Positions 36,126 to 48,304 of a stretch of DNA of 64,000 bases are shown here, one piece after another (position 1 is the stretch's first letter; each line of letters opens with the position of its first letter). The stretch is taken from NCBI GenBank assembly GCA_009363875.1, contig CM018682.1:50351372-50415371 (forward strand), in the 5' to 3' direction. Below the pieces are notes generated by a model that saw only the letters and a program-made list of their open reading frames with translations, was not told the DNA's origin and searched no databases. Made by a program: the position numbers and the translations under genes. This DNA is from Mikania micrantha (Eukaryota > Streptophyta > Magnoliopsida > Asterales > Asteraceae).

Positions 36126-37198
36126 TGTCGACCATGGCTGGTTACCATCAGCTACACTCTCATTTCTAAGCCCTGCAAATTAGTTCCTAACCGTCTACCA
36201 AGTCTATCTAAGTTTTTGTGTGTGTTTGGACCGGTTGAACAACATCAAACAAGGGGTTCCTGATACACCCTAAAAAAAACCGAAATTAGCATGAATGTTT
36301 ACCTCGGATCCAATGGTTGAATGCTCGAACGACTTGTACTTCCTTAATCTACGTTGCGTGGGGATCGTTTCAACACCTAGAATGCTTGAAATGGTGAGGA
36401 TTTGAAAGAGAACCTTTAGAGAGAAGGTGGAGCTTCTTCTTCTTAGAGAGAGAGAGAGGGAGGAGGACGAATTGAGAGGGAGAGATAGGGTTTGGTGGTG
36501 GTTGGTGGAGGTTTAATGCCTCATTAATTGATTTAGAAACATCCGGTTGCTCGGTCTCGCTCGGTTTCGCGAAAAATGGCGTTTCTCGTGGTTTTCGTCG
36601 CGAAACGACGCGGTTTATGAAATAGAATTTATAAAATTAATTTAAGTTGTGATTCCTAAGAAATTTACTAATTATCTTTTATTTATTTTAGAATTTCAGA
36701 AATATTTAATTAATTATTTAAATCGAATCGTACGGTTTTCGCGCGTATTCGTTCGTATCGTCACCCGTACGAATACGGCGATAACTTTACTTTTCAATAT
36801 TGTATTCTAAATATAGAATATCATTCAGAACATTAAACTGCCAGATTTATTCTTACAGATCGTCACCTATACGAATAACCCGTAAATTTAGCATTCACAT
36901 AACGATATTCGTGTTGTTTTGTTCTGTAAAACCTCACATATGTTTATACATAATAAGTCCTAACAAATAATTTCCATGATAGTTCTGTATTGCCAGATAA
37001 TTATCTGACTCAAAAACCACAGTTCTGAACTTTGTTTCTGTTAAATGTTTATGAACTTGTTGTTTGATAACACAAGATGATAATGACAAATGATATGAAT
37101 AGAAAATGCACTGAAATGTATATAGTTTGTACCTGTTTACTGTTCATGTTACTGTTTAAGATAACTGTTCTGGTGACGGTTCCGGCACTGATGTTACA

Positions 37199-37213
37199 GT
37201 CTCCCCTTGTTAG
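37199..37213 (-). other. GYP2 polypurine tract
   Basis: The minus strand reads AACAAGGGGAGAC directly before the LTR. It is preceded by AAATTTCGGGACGAAATTT (37216-37234), which overlaps the end of pol. Confidence 0.75.
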
Positions 37214-37232
37214 AGAAATTTCGTCCCGAAAT

Positions 37233-38757
37233 TTAAGAGTTGTTATCGGGTACTGCTTCCTCTTCAAACAGTTGGGGATACTTTGACTTCATGTGATCTT
37301 CACGTTCCCAAGTAAACTCGGGTCCACGCCTTGAATTCCATCGAACCTTTACAATCGGAATACGGCTTCGCCTCAGTTGTTTAACTTTGCGATCCATAAT
37401 CTCCAAAGGTTCCTCAATGAAGTGTAACTGTTCATCCACTTGAATCTCTTCAATTGGAATCACAAGTGATTCGTCGGCAAGACATCTCTTTAAGTTCGAG
37501 ACGTGAAATACATCATGCACCGCACTGAGTTCATCTGGTAATCTCAGTCTGTACGCCACAGGACCAATACGTTCGATGATTTCGAATGGTCCCATATATC
37601 GTGGTGCCAATTTGCCTTTCTTTCCAAAGCCTACAACGCCTTTCCATGGGGATACCTTCAACATTACTGGGTCTCCCACTTGGAATTCCAACGGCTTGCG
37701 CCGTTTATCGGCGTAGCTCTTTTGTCTGCTCCTTGTTCCTTGTAGTCTTCTTTGAATCTGAGCAATCTTGTCGGTGGTTTCCTGAATAAGCTCTAGCCCA
37801 GTTATTCGATTGTCTCCAACTTCAGTCCAACAAATCGGTGATCGACACTTCCGGCCATAAAGAGCCTCGAATGGTGCACATCCAATACTGCTGTGGTAAC
37901 TGATATTGTAGGAGAACTCGATCAGTGGCAAATGGGAATCCCAATTCCCACCGAAATCTAGAACACAGGTTCTTAACATGTCCTCCAGGGTTTGAATTGT
38001 ACGTTCGCTTTGACCATCCGTTTGTAGATGGTAAGCCGTACTCAGATTTAACTGTGTCCCTAGAGATTTCTGTAGTAATTGCCAGAACCTGGATGTGAAT
38101 CTGCTATCTCTATCAGAGATAATAGACAATGGCACACCGTGGTGTATCACTATCTCATTGATGTACAATCTCGCCAATTTATCCATCGTAAAGGTCTCAC
38201 GCATCGGCAAGAAATGAGCAGATTTTGTTAAACGATCAATGATCACCCAAATTGTATCGTGACCACTGCAAGTACGGGGTAGCTTGGTAATCAAATCGAT
38301 AGCTATTTGTTCCCACTTCCAGAGCGGAATCTCAGGCTGTTCCAGTAGACCAGACGGTCTCTGGTGTTCCTCCTTTACCGTCGCACACGTTACACATCGA
38401 CCGACGTACTCTGCTATGTCTTTCTTCATTCCAGGCCACCAATAAAATCCACGCAAGTCTTGGTACATTTTATCAGCACCTGGATGAACAGAGTATTTAG
38501 TCTTGTGTGCTTCATCGAAGATAAGTTTTCTCAATTCATCTACTGCCGGGATCCATATACGATCCTGGTAGTAGGTCATTCCATCAAGCTTTGTCTCGAA
38601 TTGTTTCTCTGCTCTGCAGTCTAATTCTTTCTTCAAGTTTCCCCGGTCAACTGATTCTTGTTGTGCCTGAATGATCTTGTCTCGTAAGCTCGTCTGCACA
38701 GTCATTCCCATTGCTCTGACGCGCAAGGGTTTGACCCGTTCCTTCCGGCTTACCCGG
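37233..38757 (-). pseudogene. GYP2 integrase and chromodomain
   Basis: A long intact frame (497 codons from 38726) encodes the integrase zinc region ([13 protein letters not shown] to [11 protein letters not shown]), the core ([30 protein letters not shown], with D-D-E present), the C-terminal domain ([18 protein letters not shown]) and a chromodomain-like tail ([18 protein letters not shown]), ending VPDNNS at the PPT-side hairpin. A frameshift near 38757 separates it from RNase H. This part could in principle still be translated as a free integrase. Confidence 0.92.
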
Positions 38758-40576
38758 CATCAGCTACAACGTTCGCCTTTCCCGGATGGTACTTGATCAC
38801 ACAATCGTAATCATTCAGAAGTTCAACCCAACGACGTTGTCACATGTTGAGCTCCTTCTGATCAAAGATGTGTTGTAGACTTTTGTGATCAGTGAATATG
38901 GTACATTTAGTGCCATATAAATAATGTCTCCAAATCTTTAATGCGAAGATCACAGCTCCCAATTCACGATCATGAGTAGTGTAGTTCTTCTCATAAACTT
39001 TTAACTGTCATGATGCATAGGCTATGACTTTATCCCGTTGCATTAGTACACAACCAAGTCCCTGATGGGAGGCGTCACAATAAACAACAAAGTCATCACA
39101 GCCTTCTGGGAGAGATAGAATTGGAGCATTACATAATTTATGTTTCAAGGTCTGGAAAGCATCTTCTTGTTTCTGCTCCCAGATAAACGGTTCACTCTTC
39201 TGGGTTAACTTAGTGAGAGGAAAAGCTATTTTAGAAAAGTTTGAAGTAAACCTTCTGTAATAACCTGCCAATCCCAGAAAAGACCGTATCTCCATGGGTG
39301 TTTTCGGAGTGTCCCAATTCTTTATTGCCTCGATCTTGACAGGATCTACGTGTATTCCCTCACTATTGACCACATGACCCAGAAATTGAACTTCTCTTAG
39401 CCAAAATTCACATTTAGTGAATTTAGCATAGAGTTGTTCTTTCCTCAATAGCTCCAAGATCTTTCTGAGGTGTTGCTCATGTTCAGCTTTGCTCTTAGAA
39501 TAAATCAGTATGTCATCGATAAAGACAATGACAAACTGATCCAAATACGGTTTGCACACTCAGTTCATGAGATCCATGAAAACCACTGGTGCGTTTGTCA
39601 ATCCGATAGGCATCACCATGAATTCGTAATGCCCGTATCTGGTTCAGAATGCCGTCTTCGGTATGTCTTCGTCTTGAACTCTAAGCTGATGATACCCATA
39701 CCGCTAGTCAATCTTTGAGAAGTATTGCGCTACTTGCAGTTGGTCAAACAAATCATCAATCCTTGGTAATGGATACCGATTCTTGATGGTTAGTTTGTTC
39801 AGCTCACGGTAAACTATGCACATTCTGAACGATCCGTCTTTCTTCTTCACAAACAAAACTGGAGCTCCCCAAGGTGAGTAGCTCGGTCTAATGAAACCCT
39901 TGTCAAGTAGCTCCTGTAACTGATTAGATAATTCCTGCATCTCTGAAGGTGCTAACCGGTAAGGAGATTTAGCAACAGGAGTTGCTCCGGGAACTAAATC
40001 AATGCAAAAATCTACCTGTCGCGCAGGAGGCAAACCAGGTAGATCTTCAGGAAATACTTCAGGATATTCTTTCACTATAGGTACGTCTTGTATCTTTTTC
40101 TTATCCTTTTGCTTTTCCACCACATGAGCCAGGAATGCAACGCACCGCTTCTGTAGACACTTACGCGCTTTTATACAAGAGATGATATTGACACTGCTTT
40201 TTGCTTGATCCCTTTTAACTTCCAATACGCGATCACTCGACAATGGAACACCAAGCAGCTTTTCAGAACAGATGACTTCCACTCGATTAGAGGAAAGCCA
40301 ATCCATCCCAACAATGATGTCAAAACTACCCAACTCCATCGGTATCAAATCAATGATGAATGTATGACCATTAAGTGTCAATGGGCAATTCCTATAAACA
40401 ATACTAACTGTGATCTGTTTCCCGTTAGCTACTTCTATGATGTAAGGGGAATCTAACTGCTCCTCTATAGAATCTAGTTGGCATGCAAAACCGGTAGAGA
40501 TAAAACTCTGATCCGCACCAGTATCAAATAGAACAGATGCATAAAAGTCATGTAAAAGAAACGTAACAGTGACCAC
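38758..40576 (-). pseudogene. GYP2 protease, reverse transcriptase, RNase H
   Basis: From 40576: protease site [13 protein letters not shown], then DVIVG-type linker ([13 protein letters not shown]), RT ([34 protein letters not shown]), then RNase H ([14 protein letters not shown]). In-frame stops fall near 39701-39703 just after the first catalytic D of RT, near 39642 and near 39560, and another in RNase H near 39006. All are single-base decay. The domain order is that of Ty3/gypsy. Confidence 0.9.
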
Positions 40577-40766
40577 ATTCGGGTCCTGGCGTGCAGCTGG
40601 TGCTCCAATAACAAAAGCTCTTCCACGAGGAGCTTGAACTGCCTGTTGTGCCTTCTTCGGACAGTTCTTTGCAAAGTGACCTTGTTAGCCACAACTGAAG
40701 CATCCATCGTTGTTCTGGTTGGCTGGTGAAGGGAGAGCCAAAGCAACATTGTTGACTGCTGGGTTA
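40577..40766 (-). pseudogene. GYP2 gag C-terminus (truncated at deletion junction)
   Basis: A zinc knuckle with a stop inside it (CFSCG, stop, QGHFAKNC) is followed by a linker ([13 protein letters not shown]) into protease. Upstream of HYRMTPNPAV the sequence is cut at about 40766 and joined, out of frame, to GYP4 integrase. The rest of gag, the PBS and part of the 5' LTR of GYP2 are gone. Confidence 0.8.
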
Positions 40767-42820
40767 GGTGTCATCCGATAGTGTTAGACCCAATGGTGGC
40801 ATTCCAATACTAGCATGGTAGCTGTTATTGTACGAGAATTCCACCAATGGTAAATGATCATCCCAGCTACCACCAAAATCAATAATACAAGCTCTGAGCA
40901 TATCCTCTAGAGTTTGTATAGTCCTTTCAGACTGTCTGTCGGTCTGAGGATGATACGCAATGCTGATATTGAGTCTTGTGCCCATCGATTCATGAAACTG
41001 TTTCCAGAATCTTGGAACGAATCGCGTGTCACGATCTGACACTATAGAAACTGGAACTCCATGTCTGGTAATTATTTCTTTCACAAATAATTCAGACAGT
41101 TTCTCCCACGTATAAGTGTCACGTATAGGCAAGAAATGAGCACTTTTCGTTAACCGGTCTACAATTACCCAAATAGCATCATGACGTTTTGCCGTAAGAG
41201 GCAACTTGGTAATAAAATCCATCGTGATGTGTTCCCATTTCCATTCTGGGACTTCTAAAGGTTGTACATAACCATAGGGTTTCTGATGTTCAGCCTTTAC
41301 TTGCGCACATGTCAAACATTTGTTTACGTACTGCATTATATTAAACTTCATACCTGGCCACCAATAATCCTTTCGAAGGTCTTAATACATTTTCGTTGCA
41401 CCAGGATGAATAGAGTAACGTGACTTATGTGCTTCGTCTTGAATCCTTGACCTGATGTCCCCGTTTCGTGGAACCCACATTCGACCAAATCGGATTTTTA
41501 CACCAAATTCATTTTCTTCTAAATTCTTAACTTGACCAAAGATTCTTTCGAATCCAACATTTTCTTCCTTTAGTCCTTTCTTCTGTGCATCATTGAGCTC
41601 ATTCAGGAAATCTGGTGTTATTACTAAACTATAAGACTTAACTCGTATAGAAGAGTGTTCGGTCTTGCGACTAAGAGCATCAGCCACCACATTGGCCTTG
41701 CCCAGGTGATACAAAATCTCACAGTCATAATCTTTGAGCAGTTCAAGCCATCTTCTTTGTCTCATATTCAAGTCCTTCTGTTCAAAGAAGTATTTTAAAC
41801 TTTTGTGATCTGTGTAGATTGTACATTTCACTCCATATAGATAATGCCTCCAAATTTGTAAAGCAAATACCACAGCAGCTAATTCCAAATCATGAGTTGT
41901 ATAATTAGCCTTGTGGGTTTTTAATTGTCTTGAGGCATATGCTATTACCTTTCCCCTTTGCATAAGTAGACAACCCAAACATAGATAAGCCGCATCTGAG
42001 TATACAACCATGTCTTCATTACCATCCGGTAATGCTAAAATAGGAGCTTCGGTTAATCTCCTCTTTAGTTCTTCAAAAGCTTGGACCTGAGTTGAACCCC
42101 AATCATATTTTACTTCTTTCCTAGTCAATTTTGTCAATGGTGTAGCAATCTTAGAGAAATCCTGAATAAATCTTCTATAGTAACCTGCTAATCCAAGAAA
42201 ACTACGAACTTCCGTTGGTGTTTTCGGAGGATTCCATTTCATTACTGCTTCTACTTTAGCTGGGTCCACCATTATGCCTTCTGGACTAATAACATGACCT
42301 AGGAACTGCACTTTTCGTAACCAAAAGGCACATTTAGAGAACTTGGCATAAAGCTTTTCTCTTCTTAGTATTTCAAGTACTTCCCGTATGTGACAAGCGT
42401 GATCACCTTCACTCTTTGAGTATATCAAGATGTCATCAATAAACACAATCACTGATCGATCTAACATAGGCCTGCACACCCGATTCATCAAATCCATAAA
42501 CGCCGCAGGAGCGTTTGTTAAACCAAAAGACATTACAAGAAACTCATAATGTCCATAACGTGTGCGAAAAGCTGTCTTCGGAATATCTTGTTCTCTCACC
42601 TTTAGTTGATGACATCCTGATCTGAGATCGATTTTAGAAAACCAACTTGCCCCTTGTAATTGGTCAAATAGATCATCAATTCTTGGTAACGGATACTTAT
42701 TCTTTATTGTGAGCTTATTCAATTCCCTATAATCAATACACATTCTCATGCTTCCATCCTTTTTCTTTACAAACAACACTGGTGCACCCCAAGGTGACAC
42801 ACTAGGTCGTATAAAACTTT
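40767..42820 (-). pseudogene. GYP4 RT (most), RNase H and partial integrase
   Basis: RT runs from [20 protein letters not shown] through [13 protein letters not shown] and [11 protein letters not shown]; RNase H follows ([40 protein letters not shown]), then the integrase zinc region ([24 protein letters not shown]) and core ([29 protein letters not shown]). A stop at 41379-41381 interrupts integrase. Coding stops at [10 protein letters not shown], at the deletion junction near 40766, so the integrase C-terminus and any chromodomain are missing. A frameshift near 42818 separates this from upstream coding. Confidence 0.92.
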
Positions 42821-43664
42821 GTATAGAAGGTCTTGTAGTTGGGTCATTAATTCTTTCATTTCCGTTGGAGCCAGACGGTACGATGCCTTGGCGATAGGTT
42901 GAGCTCCTGGCACAACATCAATTTGGAATTCGATTTCCCGATCAGGTGGAATTCCTGGCAATTCCTAAGGAAATACATCAGGAAAGTTACACACCACGGG
43001 TACGTCTTCCAATTCTTTTACCTTAATTTCTTTGTCGATAACATAGGCCAGATAAGCCCCACACCCTCGCCTCATAAATTCATTTGCCTTAATCATTGAA
43101 ATGACTTTAGGCGCGTTAAATACTTTATCCCCGTAAACCGTTACTGATCTCCCATTGAGAGCTGTTAAGAAAATCATATTTCGTCGACAGACAATGTTAG
43201 CCTCATGTTTGGCCAACCAATCCATACCCAAAACTACATCGAAACCTCCTAACGTAATCACAAACAACTTAACAGGGAATCTATGACCTTCTATATCAAT
43301 GTAACAATCATCATCAATAACCTCTGTTACTCTAGTGGATTTACCAAGAGCAGTTTCTATGTTAAAGGCATTTTCTATCTTTTTAACATTAGCACGCAGT
43401 TTATCACAAAAAGTAATGGCCACAAAGCTCATACTTGCACCAGAATCAAATAGCACTGAAGTAGGGATATCATTAATAAAAAATGTACCTGTCACCACAT
43501 CAGGGTCTTTAGTCATAGTAAAGGCACGAGCTTTTGCCTTTTGCTTCTCCCCTCCCTTGCTACTTTCAGGTTTGGTAGATTCAGTAGTTATTGCCTTCGG
43601 TTTAAAGCAATTCTTGCTCACGTGACCGAATCCACCACAATTGAAACACTTTGGCATATTTGGT
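42821..43664 (-). pseudogene. GYP4 gag end, protease and RT start
   Basis: It starts with a CCHC knuckle (CFNCGGFGHVSKNC), then a Lys/Ser linker, the protease site (VLFDSGASMSFVA), GGFDVVLGMDWLAKHEA, and the RT lead-in ([18 protein letters not shown]). A stop near 42962-42964 and a frameshift near 42818 break the polyprotein. Confidence 0.88.
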
Positions 43665-44445
43665 CAATCATAAGAGAGATGTCCAGTCTTTCCACAACGG
43701 TAGCACAAAGTAGTCCCCGTAAGACATTCTCCCCTATGTCTCTTTCCACATTTAAGGCAATTTTCTAATTCTTCCGTTCTAAACCTTTTCATAGGAGGTC
43801 CTGATTTGTCATTTCTGTTCCTTTTAAATTTAGGTGACCACTTTTGCTTCGGTTCCTCCTTTGTTGGTTCAGCTTCAACAACATCATCCCAGACAATGCC
43901 GCTAATTTCTACGGCTGATTCAAAAGTTCTAGGAGCATGCGCCTTCACATGTGTTCGGACTTTAGGTGGTAGTCCTTCCACATATAACTTCAATCTGCGT
44001 TCCTCTGTGTTTACCAAATGAGGAACCAGTCTTGACATTTCATTGAATTTTGAAGTGTATTGCCGATGATTCATACGTCGAGCTTTCAAAGTCAGAAATT
44101 CCCGCTCGATTTTATCAATTTCATTCTTTGGACAGAAGTGTTTTATAACTAATTCCTTCAAGTTCTCCCATTTCAAGCTCTCCACATCAGTATTGGTCTT
44201 TGACTGCTTGATGGTGTTCCACCAATGTAGAGCTTCTTCAGTAAATGAATGAGCTGCAAATTTCACAGCTTGGTCTTCCCGACATTCACTGATAGCGATA
44301 ACCGCCTCCATAGCCGAAACCCAGTGACAGGTAGCCACTGCATCCTTCTTACCATCAAATGATGGTGGACTGCATCATTTGAAGGCCTTGTAATCACAAC
44401 CCTTCAGTTTATCTGACCCAGAATCACCGTTCTTAGTTTCGGTGA
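43665..44445 (-). pseudogene. GYP4 gag, main part, cut by GYP1
   Basis: The gag core is plain (VSAMEAVIAISECREDQAVK; EALHWWNTIKQS; VIKHFCPKNEIDKIERE; KFNEMSRLVPHLV), followed by two zinc-knuckle-like motifs (CLKCGKRHRGEC and CYRCGKTGHLSYD, where the last Cys has become a stop-adjacent D). A stop near 44377-44379 lies upstream of the core. The N-terminus is on the other side of GYP1 (56060-56346); five bases GGTGA are duplicated at the break. Confidence 0.9.
44441..44445. other. target-site duplication of GYP1, left copy
   Basis: GGTGA here and GGTGA at 56060-56064 exactly flank the LTR termini. With one copy removed the host GYP4 gag frame is continuous, confirming the insertion point. Confidence 0.92.
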
Positions 44446-44793
44446 TGTGACACCTCGCAAATTCCAGGTCAGCATTTATTTTATTTTAATAATAATGTGT
44501 ATTATTATTTCATACGTGGCACTAGAATAATTGTATTTAGTGTGACACGTGGCACAACGGGCCAAACACACCGATAATTTGAGGAATTATCGCACGAAAC
44601 TCGCATGTGTCTTGAATGACGAACGTTGGTGAACGGATCGAACCACAGTTCACTTTCACTGCACAATTAGGTTCCTGAGAACCTAAGTTGGTACAACAAC
44701 GCCTAGGTGTCGAGAAACGATGATAGTATTCAAGAAATACGAGAAATTCGGCTCAAAACTATGAAATTGGGCTTATTGGGCTCAACCGAGACC

Positions 44794-45002
44794 CATCGCG
44801 GTACGCGATGGGCACCTAACTGGGCCTTCGCGGTACGCGAAGCCTGGGCGGGAAGATTTGAATTCTCCAAAAAGGGTCGCGGTACGCGACGACCGATCAT
44901 CTTCCACCACCGCGGTACGCGGCGTGTTTCGGGAACAAAATGATTATTTTAATCACCGCGGTACGCGGAGATGCTTTTTGGCCGGTGTCGCGGTACGCGA
45001 CA
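44794..45002 (+). promoter_or_regulatory. six GTA-loop hairpins upstream of the GYP1 TATA box
   Basis: Each copy has a conserved centre CGCGGTACGCG and arms that match each other but differ between copies: CATCGCG/CGCGATG (44794), CTTCGCG/CGCGAAG (44826), GTCGCG/CGCGAC (44876), CCGCG/CGCGG (44909 and 44956) and TGTCGCG/CGCGACA (44986). The cluster ends about 20 bp before the TATA box. A promoter role is inferred from position only. Confidence 0.7.
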
Positions 45003-45639
45003 GGCCTATAATCGCAGAAATCTTTATAAAACCAAGTTTAATCATTTTGTTCATCCCTTCACACAAATCTTGCGACTGAAACACTCTTTCTCGACCATCA
45101 ACTACCTGTTTCAACCATTTTGCATCAGTGGAATCCATTTCAAAGTCATGGGAGGCCATTGGAGGAGATTGAAGCTTTGTAGAACCCACAAGAACACACT
45201 ACCTTCTTGCTCCTTGCATTCTAGTCGATCTCAGCCTCCCTAGGGTTATTCCAGAAGCTGCTCAAGCATCATTTCGTGGATTTGAAGCCTTGTAAGGTAG
45301 TTTTCCTATCCAATCTAGTCACAAAATCATTAGAAATCACACATGCAAGCCCTTCAGGCTACATGCATCACCATCACCACGTTAGACACGAAATTTCTAT
45401 GTTGTGGATCTATTATTTTGTGAGATTGTTACTGATTTGGTGATTCCAAAATGATGAATGATGATTTTGATGAGATATGATAATGATTTGTTGGCTTTAT
45501 GATGAAATGGTTACTTTAAACAACATACATGTATGATCCATGATGTGTTATATGATTTTCAGCATTGAAATGTTATTAAAAGTATTATTTGAGATGTTTT
45601 ACAAGATTAGAATGATTGATTATGTCAAGAAATGTTCAT

Positions 45640-46320
45640 TTGAGCATTATTACTAAATATGGTAACTTTAATGTTACAAATTGTGCATTCTAGATGAAAT
45701 GACCCCATTTGCATGTTTAAATCTATATGATATGTTTAAAAATGATGTTTAGAAGTTAGATGATGATTATTTGATGTGTTGGAATGGTTTGAATTGCTAA
45801 ATGTATGATATTTAAGAATATTACTAAATATAGTAACTTTTTGTCACAAGTTTGCAACTTGATGATGGGTATGATAATGTTATGAGTCTAACATGTTTAT
45901 TTGGTGATTATGTGATGAAATTGAAGGGATTATGTTGTAGGGAGACTTGATTTTGGTTATTTTCATAAGTTACTAAATATAGTAACTTTATTTTGCTAAG
46001 TTTATGAATTATCACTTGTTAGTCGAAACGATCATGATTAAAGGACTAGTTAGGACTAAGATGATGATGTTAGATAATATTGGTTGTTAAATTTGATGAA
46101 ATACGCTTATGTGTGCAAAATTTCTAAATATAGAAACTTTTACGCGCAAACTTTACTAAACTGGCTATGTGTAACTAGGTGCTATATGATAACATGCTCA
46201 TTTAGGATAAATATGCATGTTAGAATAATCAGAAATGTGATTTTATGCATGACTTGCTAAATATGGAAACTTTCCTAAAATGGAAACTTACAATAAATAG
46301 TAAGTTTCCTCATGGGAATG
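45640..46320. repeat. TAAATATA palindromes in the GYP1 LTR
   Basis: Five spaced copies occur: TTACTAAATATGGTAAC (about 45650), TTACTAAATATAGTAA (about 45821), GTTACTAAATATAGTAAC (45969), TTTCTAAATATAGAAA (46121) and TGCTAAATATGGAAAC (about 46255). The arms switch from TTACTA/TAGTAA to TTTCTA/TAGAAA together. Confidence 0.75.
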
Positions 46321-47392
46321 ATTTTTGGTATCCGTACACTTCACACGACACTAAACCGCACGTTACACGAGCACTTGATCCAAAACCGTCACCAACGGGT
46401 CGTTAGGTCAAACAAGGTCAACACGGTCAAACACGGTCAACATGACCCACTTAACAACTCGGTGTTGTTAAACACGAACACAGTCCTGTGAGGCCCACAT
46501 GTGTGAACACGAACTCATAGTACCTATGTGATATAGGTGACTACTAGCCGGCGAGCTACACGATCTCTTTTGAGCAAACGCGTTACACAAACTCAGGTGA
46601 GTTTACGGCCCCACTTTTACTCTTTAACTGATTTGCTAAACTATTGGGGTGAGAATACTATGCAACTATTTTTAAATGTATGACTGGTATGTTGTGAAAA
46701 CCATTTTCGAGTGTAACTTTTATCGCTTAAAGTCCTCACTTATCCTTACCGTTAGTTGTGTATCAAACGAGTCATAATTACGTAGTACTACTGGGTTTGA
46801 CTAACCCCACTCAGCACCAATGTTGACTGGAGGTCATAACGAGTGTAATTTCGATGTGAATGCGGGTTCAGCGATGACCTGCGGAGGCAAACGGAAACAG
46901 TCTAGTTTCGGTAAGATGAACTGACACACTCCACGGATCGTAGTATCCAACAACTAAACTTAACATACCCAGTATATGTCTGTTTATTATTTCTGTCTGT
47001 CTAAACCTGTGAACTCACCAACTTTTTAGTTGACACTTTTCGCATGTATTTTCAGGTAACTGATGGAGCACACGCTAGGATGCGCACAAGGATGTATTAA
47101 GGAGTCTGACTGGCATATAGACTCAAGTCCTAGGCTCGTGTGTGCATTTGTTGATTTTAAAACAATTTGAACAATGTGGTGTCTGTTAAACAAATTATTT
47201 TTCCGCTGCAACTTATTTACTTTTAATGTTAAACATTTCCGCTGCTTATTTATGAAAACTGGTTTTGTTTATAATTGTATGTGATTGTGAAACTCATATA
47301 GAGTCGTTCTATATGACCATGAGCTGTGATCCTGGCCACGTCACACCCACGTGGACTGACGCCACAAGTGGGAATTTAGGGGTGTGACAGAA

Positions 47393-47409
47393 TGGTATCA
47401 GAGCCTTGG
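47393..47409 (+). other. GYP1 primer binding site
   Basis: TGGTATCAGAGCCTTGG starts three bases after the 5' LTR, as expected for initiator-Met tRNA priming. Confidence 0.9.
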
Positions 47410-47545
47410 TTATAGGGAACTAGGTTTGCATCTAGTGAACTTAGACTATAGCCACTGCTCTACGCTAGACACTACACTAGAACTTGCACACTGATGTTGT
47501 TAATACTTTTATTGAACTGTTATTTACTAACGCGAAACTTACAGG

Positions 47546-48304
47546 ATGGCAGATAACAACCGAGACGCTAACAGGAACCCGGGCAAACGCCCAGCGAGTG
47601 ACGACCTGAACGAGGATAGTCGACGTAGGATCGACGACATCGTAGCTCAAGTGGACGCTGCGATGGCGAGGCGAGCACAGATGTTGGCTCGGGATCGGTA
47701 CTGGGGATGGTTACCTAACATCATACAGGATTGGGTATTGAAGGAGCGAGTACCTACATTGTGACATACGGGCGATACCACTGAAGGTCCACGACTACCG
47801 GCACTCGGGGTGCCGATGGAGAGAGCTTTTGCGGCCCACGTTGCCGTTACGCGACGGGAGATTAGGAGGAATGCTGAAGTATCTGACGAGATTCGCGTTC
47901 TTCGCGAGAAGAACGATCGCCTGGAAAGGCAAAACGATCGCCTGGAAAGGCAAAACGATCGACTAGAGGAGCAGATGGAGACTCTACGTCTTCAGGTGTC
48001 CCAGCTAATGACACAGCATGGACAGATGGTGGACATCATGCAAGAGCAGGACGGACGCATCACTGAGAACCGAACAGACATAGCTGAGACTCAGGCGATG
48101 GTTCAAGCTAGCGACGCTATGCTCAATGCATGGGCGGCGCAGTTCATCGAGGAACCGCCAGTCGAGGACGACGGACCACAGTTCGAGGCCGAGGACCTCG
48201 AAGAAGGGGATTTTGATGAGGATCCCAATGAGGATCCTGAGGAGGATGATGATGATGGAGGCGCTGTTAGTGATATTTCATGTGTCTCCATGGACTCGGA
48301 TTAG
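47546..48304 (+). CDS. GYP1 ORF0: extra coiled-coil/acidic protein upstream of gag
   Basis: This frame starts MADNNRDANRNPGKRPASDD and runs 252 codons to TAG at 48302, with a single TGA at 47762-47764. It has a polar N-terminus, a Trp-containing segment (YWGWLPNIIQDWVLKE), a strong coiled coil made of three NDRLERQ-type heptads (VLREKNDRLERQNDRLERQ onwards), then a long acidic tail (EEGDFDEDPNEDPEEDDDD). It is in a different frame from gag, is separated from it by about 275 AT-rich bp, and lies directly after the leader. I do not recognise the family. Gypsy elements normally start with gag here. It could be a structural helper, a split-off gag N-terminus, or a captured gene fragment. Confidence 0.6.

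Larger units (their letters stand above)
34148..37198 (-). repeat. GYP2 3' LTR, right part
   Basis: It resumes the GYP2 LTR after the TGTAG duplication. It carries a phrase shared with LF2 (AATCTAAGTCCTAATGATTG near 34198), a 45-bp minisatellite (34340-34640), the GGTTCG zone (35515-36125), a GA-rich leader (36420-36490), a CTCGGTCTCGCTCGG phrase (36548-36563) and GTGACGAT palindromes (36744-36776, 36848-36877). The LTR 5' end TGTAACATCAGTGCC is at 37198. Confidence 0.85.
44446..47389 (+). repeat. GYP1 5' LTR
   Basis: The LTR is 2944 bp, TGTGACACC to GGGGTGTGACA. From the start: U3 with six GCGGTACGCG hairpins (44794-45002), a TATA box (CTTTATAAAACC near 45022-45033), a leader, a zone of TAAATATA palindromes (45640-46320), a GGTCAAACACGGTCAACA repeat (about 46405-46445) and the 3'-terminal module (47010-47065). 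It is about 65 bp longer than the 3' LTR because of one rearrangement. Confidence 0.93.

Noticed and set aside
37233..38726. Intact 497-codon frame as a host gene
   Set aside because: It is plainly the integrase and chromodomain part of GYP2, continuous with RT and protease upstream.
44707..45079. ORFs over the GYP1 hairpin cluster (also 53442-53916)
   Set aside because: They are open only because the hairpin words repeat; they are upstream of the TATA box and have no domain.
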